A DNA stretch of 33,946 nt from Pelargonium nanum (lineage: Eukaryota; Streptophyta; Magnoliopsida; Geraniales; Geraniaceae): positions 1 to 33,946 of the forward strand of contig JAYMTF010000554.1 in NCBI GenBank assembly GCA_036897485.1. Direction: 5' to 3'. Numbering within the stretch: the stretch's first letter is position 1; each line of letters opens with the position of its first letter. A program made the position numbers and the translations under genes. This document shows positions 22,334-33,092 of this stretch, piece by piece. The notes under the pieces are model-generated. The model was not told where the DNA came from. It was given only the letters and a program-made list of their open reading frames with translations, and searched no databases.

Positions 22334-25300
22334 ATGGTTTCTGGAGCTAACCGGAGCCAGGAAGGTGGGGATGGGAACCAACCGACCGCTTCCAGAGGAG
22401 GCGCTACCAGGTCTTGGGGCACCACTGTTTCCGGCCAGTCCGTCTCCACCAGCGGCAGCGTCGGCTCGCCCTCCAGCCGGAGCGAGCAGGCCATCGCCAC
22501 TCCGGCCAGTGAAAACACTTTTCTTAGATTAAACCACCTCGATATCCACGGCGACGATGCCGGCTCACAAGGGGCTGTTTCGTGAGTGCTTGCTTCCGTT
22601 TTGTTCTGGTTATCATGAGTTTTTTGGTGTTAATTTGTGCTGGATTGAGATGATGCGTATGGTTTAAGGGTTTTGTTGCTGTGTTTCAGTTGTGGAATCT
22701 ATATCATGAATTGAGTTAGGATTGTGCTTATGTTTATCTTATAATACTTTTTGAATTTTGAAACTAGGTTCTGTAGCTTATCCGGAGATTGTGATTGAAT
22801 TTTAGAGAAAAGCTAGGTGTTTAGGATTTAGATATAAATTTCGAAATCACTTGTTTAATGAAAAGAAACTTTGTTCTTGTAGTTCAGGGTTTTTTGTTTG
22901 TTTATCCGGAGCTACAATGGTTTATTTATGGTTTATGCATTTCTAACTGATCAGCAACAGCAAGAAGAAAAAGAGAGGTCAACGGGCTGTTGGAGGTGAT
23001 AAGAGTGGTAGAGGACTCCGTCAATTCAGCATGAAAGGTTTTTTGTTTATACATGTCTCTTCATCTATCTTGTTTTTGCCTTTCAAAGTTCTTAATTATG
23101 TTTTGTGGAGATCTCATTGCAAGTATCGGAGGTTCTCGACTTTTTGTTACACTTTGTGCTATTTTGCATGTAAAGTAGCTCTTTTTCTCGAATTATTGGC
23201 GATAATGAATCTTACTGATCACGGCTTGAACTTTCATTGGTTGTGTCCAGTTTGTGAAAAGGTGGAAAGCAAGGGAAGAACAACTTACAATGAGGTCAGA
23301 TGGTTTCTTGAAGGCATTATGTCATTTGTGTTTCTTATTTTTCTAATGCTATTTGTTATGGCATTATTGGATGTTTTGCTTTTGCCCTTTAATTTATCTT
23401 TATGTGCTGAGTCTGGTGTTTTGGTGCTAGGAAGTAATCATTATTAAAATAAAATATTTATGTATGCCTGGGCAGTAATGGTCTGAAAAGATTGTGCATT
23501 TAAGTGAAAAAAAAGGTAATTGGTATGAAGAAAAGTATGTATTTGTTTGTGATATTGTTCCCCATCTTGTAATGCAGAAACAACATGAATGCAGTTATTT
23601 TCTAGCTTATAGTGGGTATGTAATTCGTGCTTCTTTTTGTTGCTTGTCTCAAGCTTTTAGTGGACCTTGTGCTTCTGGTTTAGAAGTCAAGGTTGAAACC
23701 ATCCTTTTCTCAGCTGTAGTTAGGCCTCGACGGTTTTCAGGCATAGCTTGCAACTATTGAGTTGTACTAGTTGGTAGAAGCTTTCTGATTAGGACAAATG
23801 AACTATGAGGGGATTCAATGCTGTGGGATCTTATAGCTCCTAGATATTTGACTTTCCCATGTTAAGACTGTATAAGTGTCTATTAATGGCAACTATTGGT
23901 ACATAACAGCCTGCCTTGTAACAAGTAATTGATTTGTAGATAATGAGGTGTCATGAAATTATGAAGCTAAAGCTTCAGAGTTCATACTTGATAGTGAGGT
24001 TAGAGAGTGAAATAGGCAAACAGCTGCTTGATGTTTTACAGAGCTGTACAGTTTTCAGCCTTTTTCTATTCATAGTCTATCTATCTATGCAGTTGGGGGT
24101 ACTCTTATTTATCATGTAACAAGCCTTTCTAACATGATAGTTCAAAGTTGTTGAATACAACTATTCATATGTATATTAAGTTGAAGGTCTCCTCACTATG
24201 GTTCCTCAATTTTTGTACGGAGGCATTTAGTTTTTCTTCTTCGATTAGATTAATGAAGTAAGGTTGGGAAATAAGTTCCTGCTGGACAGATTGCACGGAG
24301 AATTGCTAGATTAGTCCCAGACAGTGAAGTTATGCTCTTAGCTCTACAATATATAATTGTCTTGAAAATGTGAAACTTCATGGTTACATGTCATTATGCT
24401 GGATTAAAATGTTTGCTATTATTAAAATGATTACTATTTTAAAGCTCCATGGGTCTCTCATTAATTGAACTTCATAAAATTGGGCAACCAAGTGAATGAG
24501 GTTCAAGCTCTGCACTATATATAGTTTGATTTCAGCGAAATGTTTTATATTAGCCTTGCAAATTTATGGAAGTATAGGCTTCTGATTATTTGGGATCTTT
24601 TTCATCTATTATTAGTAACAGCATTGACTCCTAGGTTTTAATATTTATATGAAAACCAATTCATATCATGTATCGATGATTTTCCTTATTTCCTGATATA
24701 ATATTTTTTTTATCAATATCTTGTTTATGTGATGACTATTCCCCCCTCCCCCCAATTTTGTGCCAAATATGAAACTTCAAATTACTTTCCAGGTTGCAGA
24801 TGAACTTGTTGCTGAGTTTGCTGATCCTAGCAATAGTGTCTCAACCCCAGATCAGGTGTGTTCATTGAATGCATTTTGTATCTGCTCTCTTATATTGCTA
24901 ATTGAAGAGATAAAATGGAATGTTTGGGAGGGAGCCTTAATTTTGATATCTTTATTAACAGCAACAATATGATGAGAAAAACATACGGCGAAGGGTATAT
25001 GATGCCCTGAATGTTCTCATGGCAATGGATATCATATCTAAGGATAAAAAAGAAATACAATGGAAAGGTCTCCCTCGTACTAGCATGAATGATATTGAAG
25101 AACTAAAGGTGAGAGTGCTGCTTGTATTTGCAAATTTTCGGATGCACATAGATATTTGTTGTTTGTATGCTGAAACTTTTATGAGCTCATTCAAATCCCT
25201 AAATGTAAGAATTGCAGTCCGAGCGTCTTGGTTTGAGGGGTAGGGTTGAAAAGAAAGCTGCCTATTTGCAAGAACTGGAAGATCAAGTAAGAATTTCCAT

Positions 25301-27647
25301 ATTTATTATTCACCCAAATCACATTTTGCAAGTATGGGATGAGGTTGTTCTTTTTGTGTGTATTTGTTGAAGACTTCCTTTTTTTTATAGCAAACTATGT
25401 TTGTTGGTCAGTATCCGAATGCAATGCTTATTAGTTCTCTCCTTCCATCCAGTTTGTTGGCCTTCAGAACCTGATTCAACGAAATGAGCAATTATATGGT
25501 GCCGGAGAAGCTCCCAGTGGGGGAGTGGCCTTACCTTTTATTCTGGTCCAGGTAAAAATCCTATCAATTTTTTATCCACTGTAGAGCAAAACTACAAATC
25601 TTCCATGAATCAGTATTTTTGAATTGCAGAATAGTTTGGGAAGAAGGCTTGTTATTGTTGTTGTCATGTCCGCATCTGCTTTGTTTAAAATAAACTAAAT
25701 AATTGTATGACTTGCAACATGAGGTGGACCTTCACTATTCTCGTGATTTGGATTTATAAGCATGATACTTTTGTTAGACGAAAAAACATGCGTCCTTTAG
25801 TATCACGAAGTACCATAATTCCACCTCACTACTTGGCTTTTATAATTTATTTTACAATCTTGATCTCTGTTCTTTTATGAATTTATTTAGAAGAGTCATT
25901 GACTTGCTTAAGTGTTCGTATTAGCGGGCTTATGGTTCTACAACCCAAGATACCCCACAGTTCAATTTTCTATATTTTGCTAGTATTCACTTCTAATCAT
26001 TACAACTTTCTCAAGCCAGCCCTCGGGCACTTCCAGGGTTCTTAAACCCATTCTTTGCTCTTTCGGTAGCAATATTTTCTTAATAGCAACTCGAATATTC
26101 GACTGTTACTAGATTAAAATCTTTCATAACCGTTTCTAGTTGCTTGCTGTATTTGTTATATCACGAGGGAACATGCTTTGACAGCAATGGTTCAAACATT
26201 TTGCTTCTCATCTCCCATTACATGCTCACAGTTCATGATAATGATAACAGTTTTACTAGCCGGTGTTAAAAAAAAATCCTGCTATTCTACCACCTTCAAC
26301 AATCATTAGTGGCTTATAAGGAGTAAATGTGGATTGATGTTATGATATGCCTGTTTCAAAAAGTGGTAATATAGGATGTACATGTTTTTAAGCAAGTGAG
26401 GCATATTGTAGTATGGACTCTGATTGCCAATATTTGAATTAAGGTAATTTGAGATAGGATATTATGGTGCCAGTAATATACTTTGTGAGGTGGGCTTTGG
26501 GCAAGGGAACCAAATGTAGAAGACATTGGGATGTCAAGACGGATGAGTGGACAAAGTTATCCCCTAATTGTTGTGTAGGAAATGGTCCGTTGAGATCGTT
26601 TGTCACATGACTATAAGAACGCAAATGGTTAACTAATAATAAAGTTTTATTTGATAAGAGTTATCAAGTTGAAATCTCTAAAAACGATAGGAAATTTGAT
26701 TATGTTTCTATATGGTGGTTGAACTGAGGCTTCTTTGACAGATTGAAGTGGTGACTGCTGAAACAGGATACACTCTTAATACGGTTGACCCTAGAAATTT
26801 GCTAAGCAGCTAATGTTGTTCGGACTGTGCTTTCTGTGTTTTGACATATTAATTGCAATCAGACTCAAGCCACACCCATTTGCTTATTCTCAGAGAGTGT
26901 TGTCTGATCCTTTCTGCGTGCACATTGACTCTTTTGTTATGTTTTGCATCTTCTTTATCATCAATACTTTCACGGTAATTATGTTATTGCCATTTTGATA
27001 CCAAGTGAGAACAAAAATGTGTTGTATTGCACAACTAGACTATCATTTCGTTTTAAGTAAGAAATTTGTGCAGACTACCTTTCTTTTGTCTCGGATATAA
27101 ATGTTCTGACTTTTGAAGATGTATATGTATTCCAAACCAAGTTCCGTAGGTTGCAATTTAGATGAACGGTATTGTGTACCTCTGATATGTTTTTATCTTG
27201 ATACTTGGAAACTGTAGACACGACCTCACGCCACAGTTGAAGTGGAGATTTCAGAGGATATGCAGTTAGTACATTTTGACTTCAATAGGTACGAGAAACC
27301 AATTGCAGCAATCGGTTTGAGCATCTCGAACTTTAAATTTTTGCTTCTGATGATTCTTCTGATCACATCATTGTATAATGAACTTGTGCAGTACTCCTTT
27401 TGAGCTTCACGACGACAATTACGTCCTCAAGGCAATGAAATTTTGTGAAAGACCGCAAGGCGATGACGTGGCAAACAACTTCCCCACAGATGGAGGTGAG
27501 GGCTCCAGCATGTCCGGCATGTACCAACCACAACCACAACCACAACCACAAATCGCTCTTCCTTCAATGTCAAACACACCGGGTAGGCCTCCCACTTCAC
27601 CACCTCTTCCCGGTATATTAAAAGCACGAGTCAAGCACGAGCACTAG
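22334..27647 (+). CDS. DP: DP protein, E2F dimerisation partner (DPA/DPB-like transcription factor)
   Basis: Pairs with E2F proteins in the nucleus to control S-phase genes. Nine exons: 22334-22581, 22955-23037, 23251-23294, 24793-24855, 24962-25108, 25218-25286, 25453-25551, 27218-27288, 27392-27647; 359 aa. Residues 1-83 are a Ser/Gly/Thr-rich disordered N-terminus. KKKKRGQR (86-93) is a likely nuclear localisation signal. The winged-helix DNA-binding domain spans about 102-184, with [20 protein letters not shown] (103-122) and [20 protein letters not shown] (155-174); RRxYD is the E2F/DP recognition helix. A dimerisation region with a Leu-rich helix follows (about 186-300; [20 protein letters not shown] within it). 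The C-terminus has a Gln-Pro repeat and a Pro/Ser-rich tail. All splice phases close. Introns 3 (1.5 kb) and 7 (1.67 kb) are long and hold no recognisable gene. The likely leader carries a short upstream frame at 22199-22321. Confidence 0.95.
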
Positions 27648-28744
27648 TCTTACATGATTAATCATCTCGCAATAGGCGAGATAATGTTAAGTTGTATATT
27701 ACGTTAAGTTCCCCTCTGAACCTATCCTCACCCGACATAATTTTATCCCCTAATTTGGAGGTTCGGAAGAGTCAATTGCTGGTTAACTGAAACTTACTAC
27801 ATGTCCTTTGCTATTGTAATTTGTTTTGTTGATTTCTTGTATCGAAACTAATGGCTAGCCAACTACATACATACAGAAACATAGAATTAACATAACGGTT
27901 CCATTGTCGAAAAATGTTATATTATTCTCGTATTGTTGTAGTCGTTGTTGCTCAGAAGTCAGAAAAATGTGTTCTTATAAGAGGTGAGATGGTTGGTAAT
28001 ATGGTAAATTTGTTTCTGTTCTAGGGGGAGGATGGTCATAACACTCATGTAAAGTCATTGGCTAACGACCGAGTTGACTCAGTGAGCAACCGAGTTGAGA
28101 AATTTGACTCAGCCTGGTCAGTGGTGTGGTGTGTGGTGTGTGGTGGTTTATACTTGTACCGTTCACGTGCTTGATACTCACCGTTCAAATCATTTTTAGT
28201 TTTGGTTTTATACATGTGAATTTAGCTACTGTGAAACAAAAGGACTGGTGTTTGAGATTTTGTGTCTGAAAATAAAAACTTCATTTACAATATATTTTAG
28301 AAACTATTTTTTTCTTCTAAAATATATTCAAACTGAACTTACTATTACAGAATAAGCTATATGTATTTACATTTAACTTGTCAATTAAATTTTTGTGATT
28401 TTTCAAACATTACATTCGTATTTAATTACAACATTTTGAATGATTAATTCGAATCAAATTCAAAGTGATATAAAATGTCATATATATTTTTTTTGTGTTT
28501 CTGGTAGATGGATTCATTCATGAACATACCGAATAAAATTTTAAGAAAAATAACGTTTTTGTTCGTATTATAGTACCTTATTTTCAAATCACTGGAAGAG
28601 ATTTTACAAAACGACCGGTCGATTCGAATACCATTTTCCGTACAGGTGGTCCACTGCAATGCAAAAGAGAAAGCTTGGCCAAGAGCACGCGGTTAGATGG
28701 GGTCTATGGGCGGCAGGTGAGATTGTACCGATGTAAGGTGCGTA
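27648..28744. other. DP 3' region and intergenic DNA before MIR530
   Basis: About 1.1 kb without a gene. The first part (to roughly 27850) is probably the DP 3' UTR. At 28066-28115 the words CGACCGAGTTGACTCAG and CAACCGAGTTGAG plus TTGACTCAG form a short direct repeat, and 28122-28147 is a TGTGGTG tract. The rest is AT-rich without visible signal. Confidence 0.5.
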
Positions 28745-28808
28745 CACGTGGCATGATCTGATAGGTTCAGTATCCAGATCCCACGTGATAAGGCCTATAA
28801 ATCACGTG
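28745..28808 (+). promoter_or_regulatory. MIR530 core promoter: three G-boxes, I-box and TATA box
   Basis: CACGTG occurs at 28745, 28782 and 28803. The second directly overlaps an I-box, GATAAGG (28787-28793), and is followed by TATAAAT at 28796-28802. G-box plus I-box pairs are the classic light-responsive module of plant promoters and are bound by PIF/HY5-type factors. The TATA box predicts a start at about 28826-28832, roughly 220 bases before the miRNA foldback. Confidence 0.65.
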
Positions 28809-29040
28809 GCCAGTTCCAGTATATTATTATTATTCGTAAAATGGGTAAATGCCTGAGAAAGAAAAGCCAAAAAGCTGTATTTTCGTCTTTCTCACTGTCT
28901 TGTATTGTTACTCTCTCACTCTCAGCTGCTAATATTCTCTCCGTTTCCGGGAAAACACTATTTATACACATTTTCTCGCTATCCAAACACACAGATATTG
29001 AAGATCGAAGATATATGGAAGATTGAGAGGTGTGTATACA

Positions 29041-29122
29041 AATTTATCTGCATTTGCACCTGCACCTATCTTCTACGCTAATGGTAGAGAAGATAGGTGC
29101 AGGTACAGGTGCAGACAAATAA
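29041..29122 (+). ncRNA. MIR530: MIR530 precursor hairpin
   Basis: The 20-mer TGCATTTGCACCTGCACCTA at 29049-29068 is, from memory, identical to the conserved plant miR530-5p. It sits in the 5' arm of a foldback. Arm 29042-29076 pairs with 29084-29120 across a seven-base loop (GCTAATG), with one 2-nt bulge at 29088-29089, two mismatches (57/105, 46/116) and two G:U pairs. The expected star strand with 2-nt 3' overhangs is 29096-29115 (GGTGCAGGTACAGGTGCAGA), close to known miR530-3p forms. A TATA box 245 bases upstream supports an independent transcript. Family knowledge: miR530 affects growth and yield traits in rice and poplar; targets differ between species and cannot be read here. The extent of the primary transcript is unknown; the coordinates given are the hairpin only. 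Confidence 0.92.
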
Positions 29123-30154
29123 TGCAACCTTGTTTGTTACTGGGTCGAGCGATAGGTAGGTACTTACATCTGACGCACAACACGGAATTAGCATTTTTAA
29201 TCTCACATATTTTGTAATTGTGTTATGTTCAAGAACATTCAATAACCGTGTTGTATTTATGTTAGACTTTCAAAAAGCGTATGCACAATTAATTAGTCGT
29301 GACACGCCTAACACGCACAATGAAGGGTTGTATTTAAATTTGTATATATTTAATTGCGTTGGGCTGTGTCATGTCAATTTAGTTATCGTTTCATGTTGAA
29401 CAAATTATTACTAAACGTGTCTTGTTTGTACTGGATCGTGTAACACATGGGGTACCTTCAGCATAAAATGAACATGACAAACACAAACAATTGGTAATTC
29501 ATGTATATAAACTTACTATAAAGCAAACAAGATATTTATTTTAAAATAGAAATACAAGATTAACATGACACTCGTTTCTAAATAAAGAGAATAAAATAAT
29601 TTTTATCTTAAATAATAAGTAGTCATAGATTAATTAAAATGAACACATTTTAATTGTTATAATAAGTGCATGTAATTTGCACAAGAGAAAGTATAAACAT
29701 ATTATCTCTACAAAAACATACAAATTTCAGTTTGGAATGAAGTTTGTAATTAACCTTTAGTTTCCATTTTCATTGTCATAATCAATTTCTTGCTTATAAA
29801 ATAAGTTTATTCCCAATATGAAGTGATTCATAAATTTGTATCCGAATATAAAATTGAGATAATATTTTTATGGAGAGTAACATGATTATGAGTTTAATTG
29901 TTTAAATTAAAGCATATTTATATGCAAAAGAAAATCTAAAACAGTGGGAGAAGAGGAAAATTTTCGTATATTTACACAACTATGTGATTTTTTTTTGTTA
30001 TACACATAAACTTTTATTTATAGAAACACAAATATGAACTTCTTTTTCCCTTAAAAAAAAAAATATGAACTTCTTTTTACAAAAAACAAATACACTCTAA
30101 CAAACAAATATAAACATTTTATTACTGAATATTTTTTATTTTTTTTAACGGAAA
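29123..30154. other. AT-rich intergenic DNA after MIR530
   Basis: About 1 kb without a gene. The first 100-200 bases may be the MIR530 transcript tail. From about 29250 to 29440 the words CGTGACACGCCTAACACGCAC, TGTGTCATGTC and AACGTGTCTTG match the decayed ACACGAC-type dispersed repeat also seen near 3085-3180. ATATGAACTTCTTTTT occurs twice (about 30032 and 30063) around A-runs. Otherwise low complexity. Confidence 0.45.
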
Positions 30155-30415
30155 CTTATTACTCAGCAACCATCTCCGACAACAATAAATGAGAGATATT
30201 TATGGGTGGCTGAAGACCCAACCACCCTTCTAAACCTGACACAGAACTAGATGATCTAGCTAGAGCATGAGCCACCCGGTTCGCAGACCGGCTAATCCAA
30301 CTAAAACTAACTGCAATGAACTCAGTAGCAAGAGACAAAATGTCTTGAACTATCAAACCCAAGGCACTGGAATTACCCTCCCCTCCGGTTTGCAAAGCAA
30401 CCACTACTTCCTTAT
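30155..30415 (-). mobile_element. LINE-derived RNase H domain remnant (3' end with A-rich tail)
   Basis: On the minus strand a frame of about 85 codons, stopping at 30159, encodes VALQTGGEG, later FSWISRSANRVAHALARSSS and SHLLLSEMVAE. The WxxRxxNxxAHxLA block is the C-terminal signature of the plant RNase H-like domain (RVT_3) carried by L1-type LINEs and their derived genes. Just after the stop, minus-strand sequence runs into an A-rich stretch (about 30130-30150), as at a LINE 3' end. The N-terminal part of the domain with its catalytic acidic residues is missing, so this is a 5'-truncated, inactive piece. An upstream ATG at the fragment's edge is not evidence of a gene. Confidence 0.75.
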
Positions 30416-30545
30416 TTTAATTGGAATAAGAAAGACTATGGTTTTCACATTTTAATTGAACCAAATAAAAATAAATATGTCAATAGAAATGAGTAAATGA
30501 CAATGCTAAGGCAAGGAAGAGGTTGAGAATGTAAGGAAGTGTAAG

Positions 30546-30677
30546 TGGGCCGAAATCTAAATTAATTCAGGCATGCCAGGCCCAAAATAGGCTCAGGTCA
30601 AAAAAGCCCAATGTGAACGGCCCGTAAATATTAAATGGGGATTATGGGCCGATACCCGCATATAATCCAGTTGGGCT
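30546..30677 (+). promoter_or_regulatory. Site II elements upstream of the ZNF593-like gene
   Basis: TGGGCC at 30546, GGCCCA at 30579, AGCCCA at 30605, TGGGCC at 30645 and TGGGCT at 30672: five site II motifs in about 130 bases. Together with the telo-box downstream this is the usual promoter layout of plant ribosomal-protein and ribosome-biogenesis genes, where TCP factors bind site II. Confidence 0.75.
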
Positions 30678-30767
30678 TTGTTCAAACTCGTAAACAATAA
30701 ATACAGAGCCAGACACATTCTTGTCCTTCTCTTCGGCTCCATCGCGAGACCTAATTTGGAGAAACAA

Positions 30768-30776
30768 TTAGGGTTT
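30768..30776 (-). promoter_or_regulatory. Telo-box in the ZNF593-like gene leader
   Basis: TTAGGGTTT, the reverse complement of the telo-box AAACCCTAA, lies 31 bases before the start codon. Telo-boxes near the transcription start combine with site II motifs in plant translation-related genes. Confidence 0.75.
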
Positions 30777-30806
30777 CGAAAAATCCTAAGAAGAAGCAGA
30801 GCAGCC

Positions 30807-33092
30807 ATGGGAGGAAAGTGCCCTCACAGGAAGGTGAAGAAGAGAAGGTACTCTCACAAGTCGCATCGGCTCGCTAAATTTCTCGTCAAAGGAGATGATG
30901 CGGTTTACGACGAGCTTCAGAAGTCAGATGCAGAGAAGAAGCCTTTGCCTCTCGACGAGGATTTGCCTGGGATGGGTCAATTTTACTGCTTACACTGCGA
31001 GTATTGCTCCTCAACTTTCTAATTTGATTCTTCATCAATTTCTGCTTGTTTTCTGTTACCATAACTTAGTTCAATTCTGCTTATAATCTGTAACTTTTAA
31101 GTTAATTTACTTCAAATTCTCGTATGTTTTTTTGTGTGTGAAACTTTCATTAACTGAATTTCTTTATGTAAACAGAAGTATTCATTTGAATTTATGTTTG
31201 GCTCTCTTTTATTTTTTTCTTGTATATTCTGTGAATATTTGTTTGTTTGTTTTTGCTGCTCAAATTGTTCTTTTTGGTTTTGTGTGAATTGTTTTTTTTT
31301 AGATCATAGATGTAGCTAAATTGAATGCTTTTAGTTTTTGCTGCTCAAATTGGTCTTTTTGTGTTTGTATTTAGTTGTTTTTATATCATAAATGCAGCTA
31401 AATTGAAGGTTTTTAGTTTTAAGTAATCAAATTGGTCTTTTTGGGTTTGTGTATACTTGTTTTGTTAGATCATAGATGAAGCTAAATTGGAAGCTTTTAG
31501 TTTTTGTTAATATTCTAGTTTTTCCTGCTGAGTTTGTAGAAGAGTAGAATTTGTAATTTTTTTTTATTTCCTTGGAAGTTTTGCTGTCCATTTTGTGACT
31601 ACTTTTTTTAATTTCTGAATTATGTTTTGCCTAAATGTGTGTTTTCCTTGTTGTCTGCAGCCGGTATTTTGCAAATGTAACAGTGAGGGATGAACATTTC
31701 AAGACAAAGCGTCACAGGAAGCGGTGAGCAACTAACTTAACTATTTCTCTGGCTTTCTATCTTTCTTATTAGTGAATTTCTACTTACTAGTTATTGCTGA
31801 TGGGCTAACGAGATATATAAGCTATAATCCATAACGTGGAGTTTTGTTAATTGAATGAGCTAGTTCCTTGCTAGGTATCTTTTGATTGAATTATTTTTTT
31901 CTTAATTTATAATTTCAAACAATTGAATCTTACTTTTACTATAAACTAATTATGTCATGTATTAACATTTGGTCATGCAAATGAAGTTGCCTGGAATAGT
32001 ATCATTGGAATTTGAGTGTTATACTCCTTTTGTCCTTAAAATTAGTGTCTTATTCGATGTTTCCTTGGTGCTTAACTTTCTCCATGTTCCTTTGCTGTGC
32101 TTAACTTCTCCATGTTCCTTTGCTGTGCTTAACTTTCCCATGTTCCTTTGTTGTCATGAACCTGAGTGGCCATTATTAACTTGGGATATTACAGGTTATA
32201 TGCATAATTCGCTAACCAAATGTGTAAGTAGACACTTATTTAGGGACTATCAAATTTAGTGTACTGGGCACTTATTTTGGAGAGGAAAGTATTTGTCTTT
32301 GGCCTAATAAGATTGGAGAAATCTGTATTATGTAGTGAAAGGAGAGAAAAAAATCTGTTGAGTCGGTAGCACTAAATCACGATCAACTTGTATTTCCTCT
32401 TCACTCCTCATTCATTTTTAAACAAACCCAAGCTATTGGGCGAGGAGAAATCCTGAATTCAAATCAGGAATTCGTGTGTCTCAAGTGTGTCCCATGCAAA
32501 TCACTTTTTATTTTCTTATTATGAAAATGAATGGTTCACGAATGTCGCGAATCCGTTGCGAATCCAACTACTTTATGTAAATCGGTTCGAATTCGCAGTA
32601 AGATTCATGATCCCTGCTTCGTAGAATGTAATAAACTCAAAGGAGTCTAACTAACTTATATTTTGAGATATTGTAGGCAATTAATGCATAACAAACCCAA
32701 AAAGGAAAGATGATACTCAGTTTGTGATAATATTTTTTTAGAGAAAGCGGACACTCATTTTGGGACAAGTGTCCATCTTTTTTTGCTAGTGATTTTCAAT
32801 ACATGCATTTTTATATTGATTTGTATGTCATTCGAATGATCTTTTTCATAGTGGAAGATGCTTGCACTTTGTCACTGAAGTCCGAGCTAGTGATGTGCCT
32901 CTAGTCTTACATGACCGAATTGGAAATCAAACATTCTTTGTCTGTTTATTCTAGTGATTAATTTAAGGATCTTTCTCTTGTTCACTTTGCAGGTTGAAGC
33001 AATTGACAGCTGCTCCACACACTCAACTTGATGCTGACTTAGCTGCTGGGATGGGTATGCCGGATAACGGTCCAAAGCTTATGACGATGTGA
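30807..33092 (+). CDS. ZNF593/Bud20-type C2H2 zinc-finger protein, pre-60S ribosome factor
   Basis: Three exons: 30807-31000, 31661-31723 and 32993-33092; 118 aa. The N-terminus is Lys/Arg/His-rich (MGGKCPHRKVKKRRYSHKSH), followed by DLPGMGQFYC and one C2H2 finger with Cys61, Cys64, His77 and His83, then KRLKQLTAAPHTQ and AAGMGMP. This order matches the ZNF593/Bud20 family, whose yeast member rides on pre-60S particles and helps their nuclear export. From memory, the Arabidopsis relative is At2g36930. The finger is split by intron 1, which falls inside codon 65 just after the second cysteine. The ATG at 30807 has a strong context (GCCATGG) and gives the family's MGG beginning; the frame stays open upstream but without an ATG. 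The promoter is of ribosome-biogenesis type. Confidence 0.92.
31256..31505. repeat. Three-copy repeat of about 85 bp in ZNF593-like intron 1
   Basis: The block CAAATTGGTCTTTTTG ... TTGTTTT ... ATCATAGATGTAGCTAAATT ... GCTTTTAGTTTTTGCTGCT starts at 31261, again at 31346 and again at 31428, so the period is 82-85 bp. Copies are roughly 80-85% alike, meaning an older duplication. T-rich on the coding strand, like the intron around it. Confidence 0.85.
32022..32291. mobile_element. Decayed Stowaway-like MITE in ZNF593-like intron 2
   Basis: The left end TACTCCTTTTGTCCTTAAAA plus TTAGTGTC (32022-32049) is matched in inverse orientation by GGCACTTATTTTGGAGAGGA plus AAGTA (about 32267-32291). Both ends resemble the Stowaway consensus CTCCCTCCGTCC with a flanking TA. 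A second, similar block (GACACTTATTTAGGGAC) lies inside at 32231-32247. The core carries a 28-bp tandem repeat. Confidence 0.6.
32071..32155. repeat. 28-bp tandem repeat, three copies, inside the intron 2 MITE
   Basis: CTTAACTTTCTCCATGTTCC plus TTTGCTGTG at 32071-32099 is repeated at 32100-32127 and 32128-32155 with few changes. It lies in the core of the Stowaway-like element. Confidence 0.92.

Noticed and set aside
22014..22532. 172-codon frame overlapping the DP start codon
   Set aside because: It begins with TTG, and its right half is an out-of-frame reading of DP exon 1.
30678..30806. N-terminal extension of the zinc-finger protein
   Set aside because: The open frame upstream begins with TTG and contains no ATG; the family starts with MGG at 30807.
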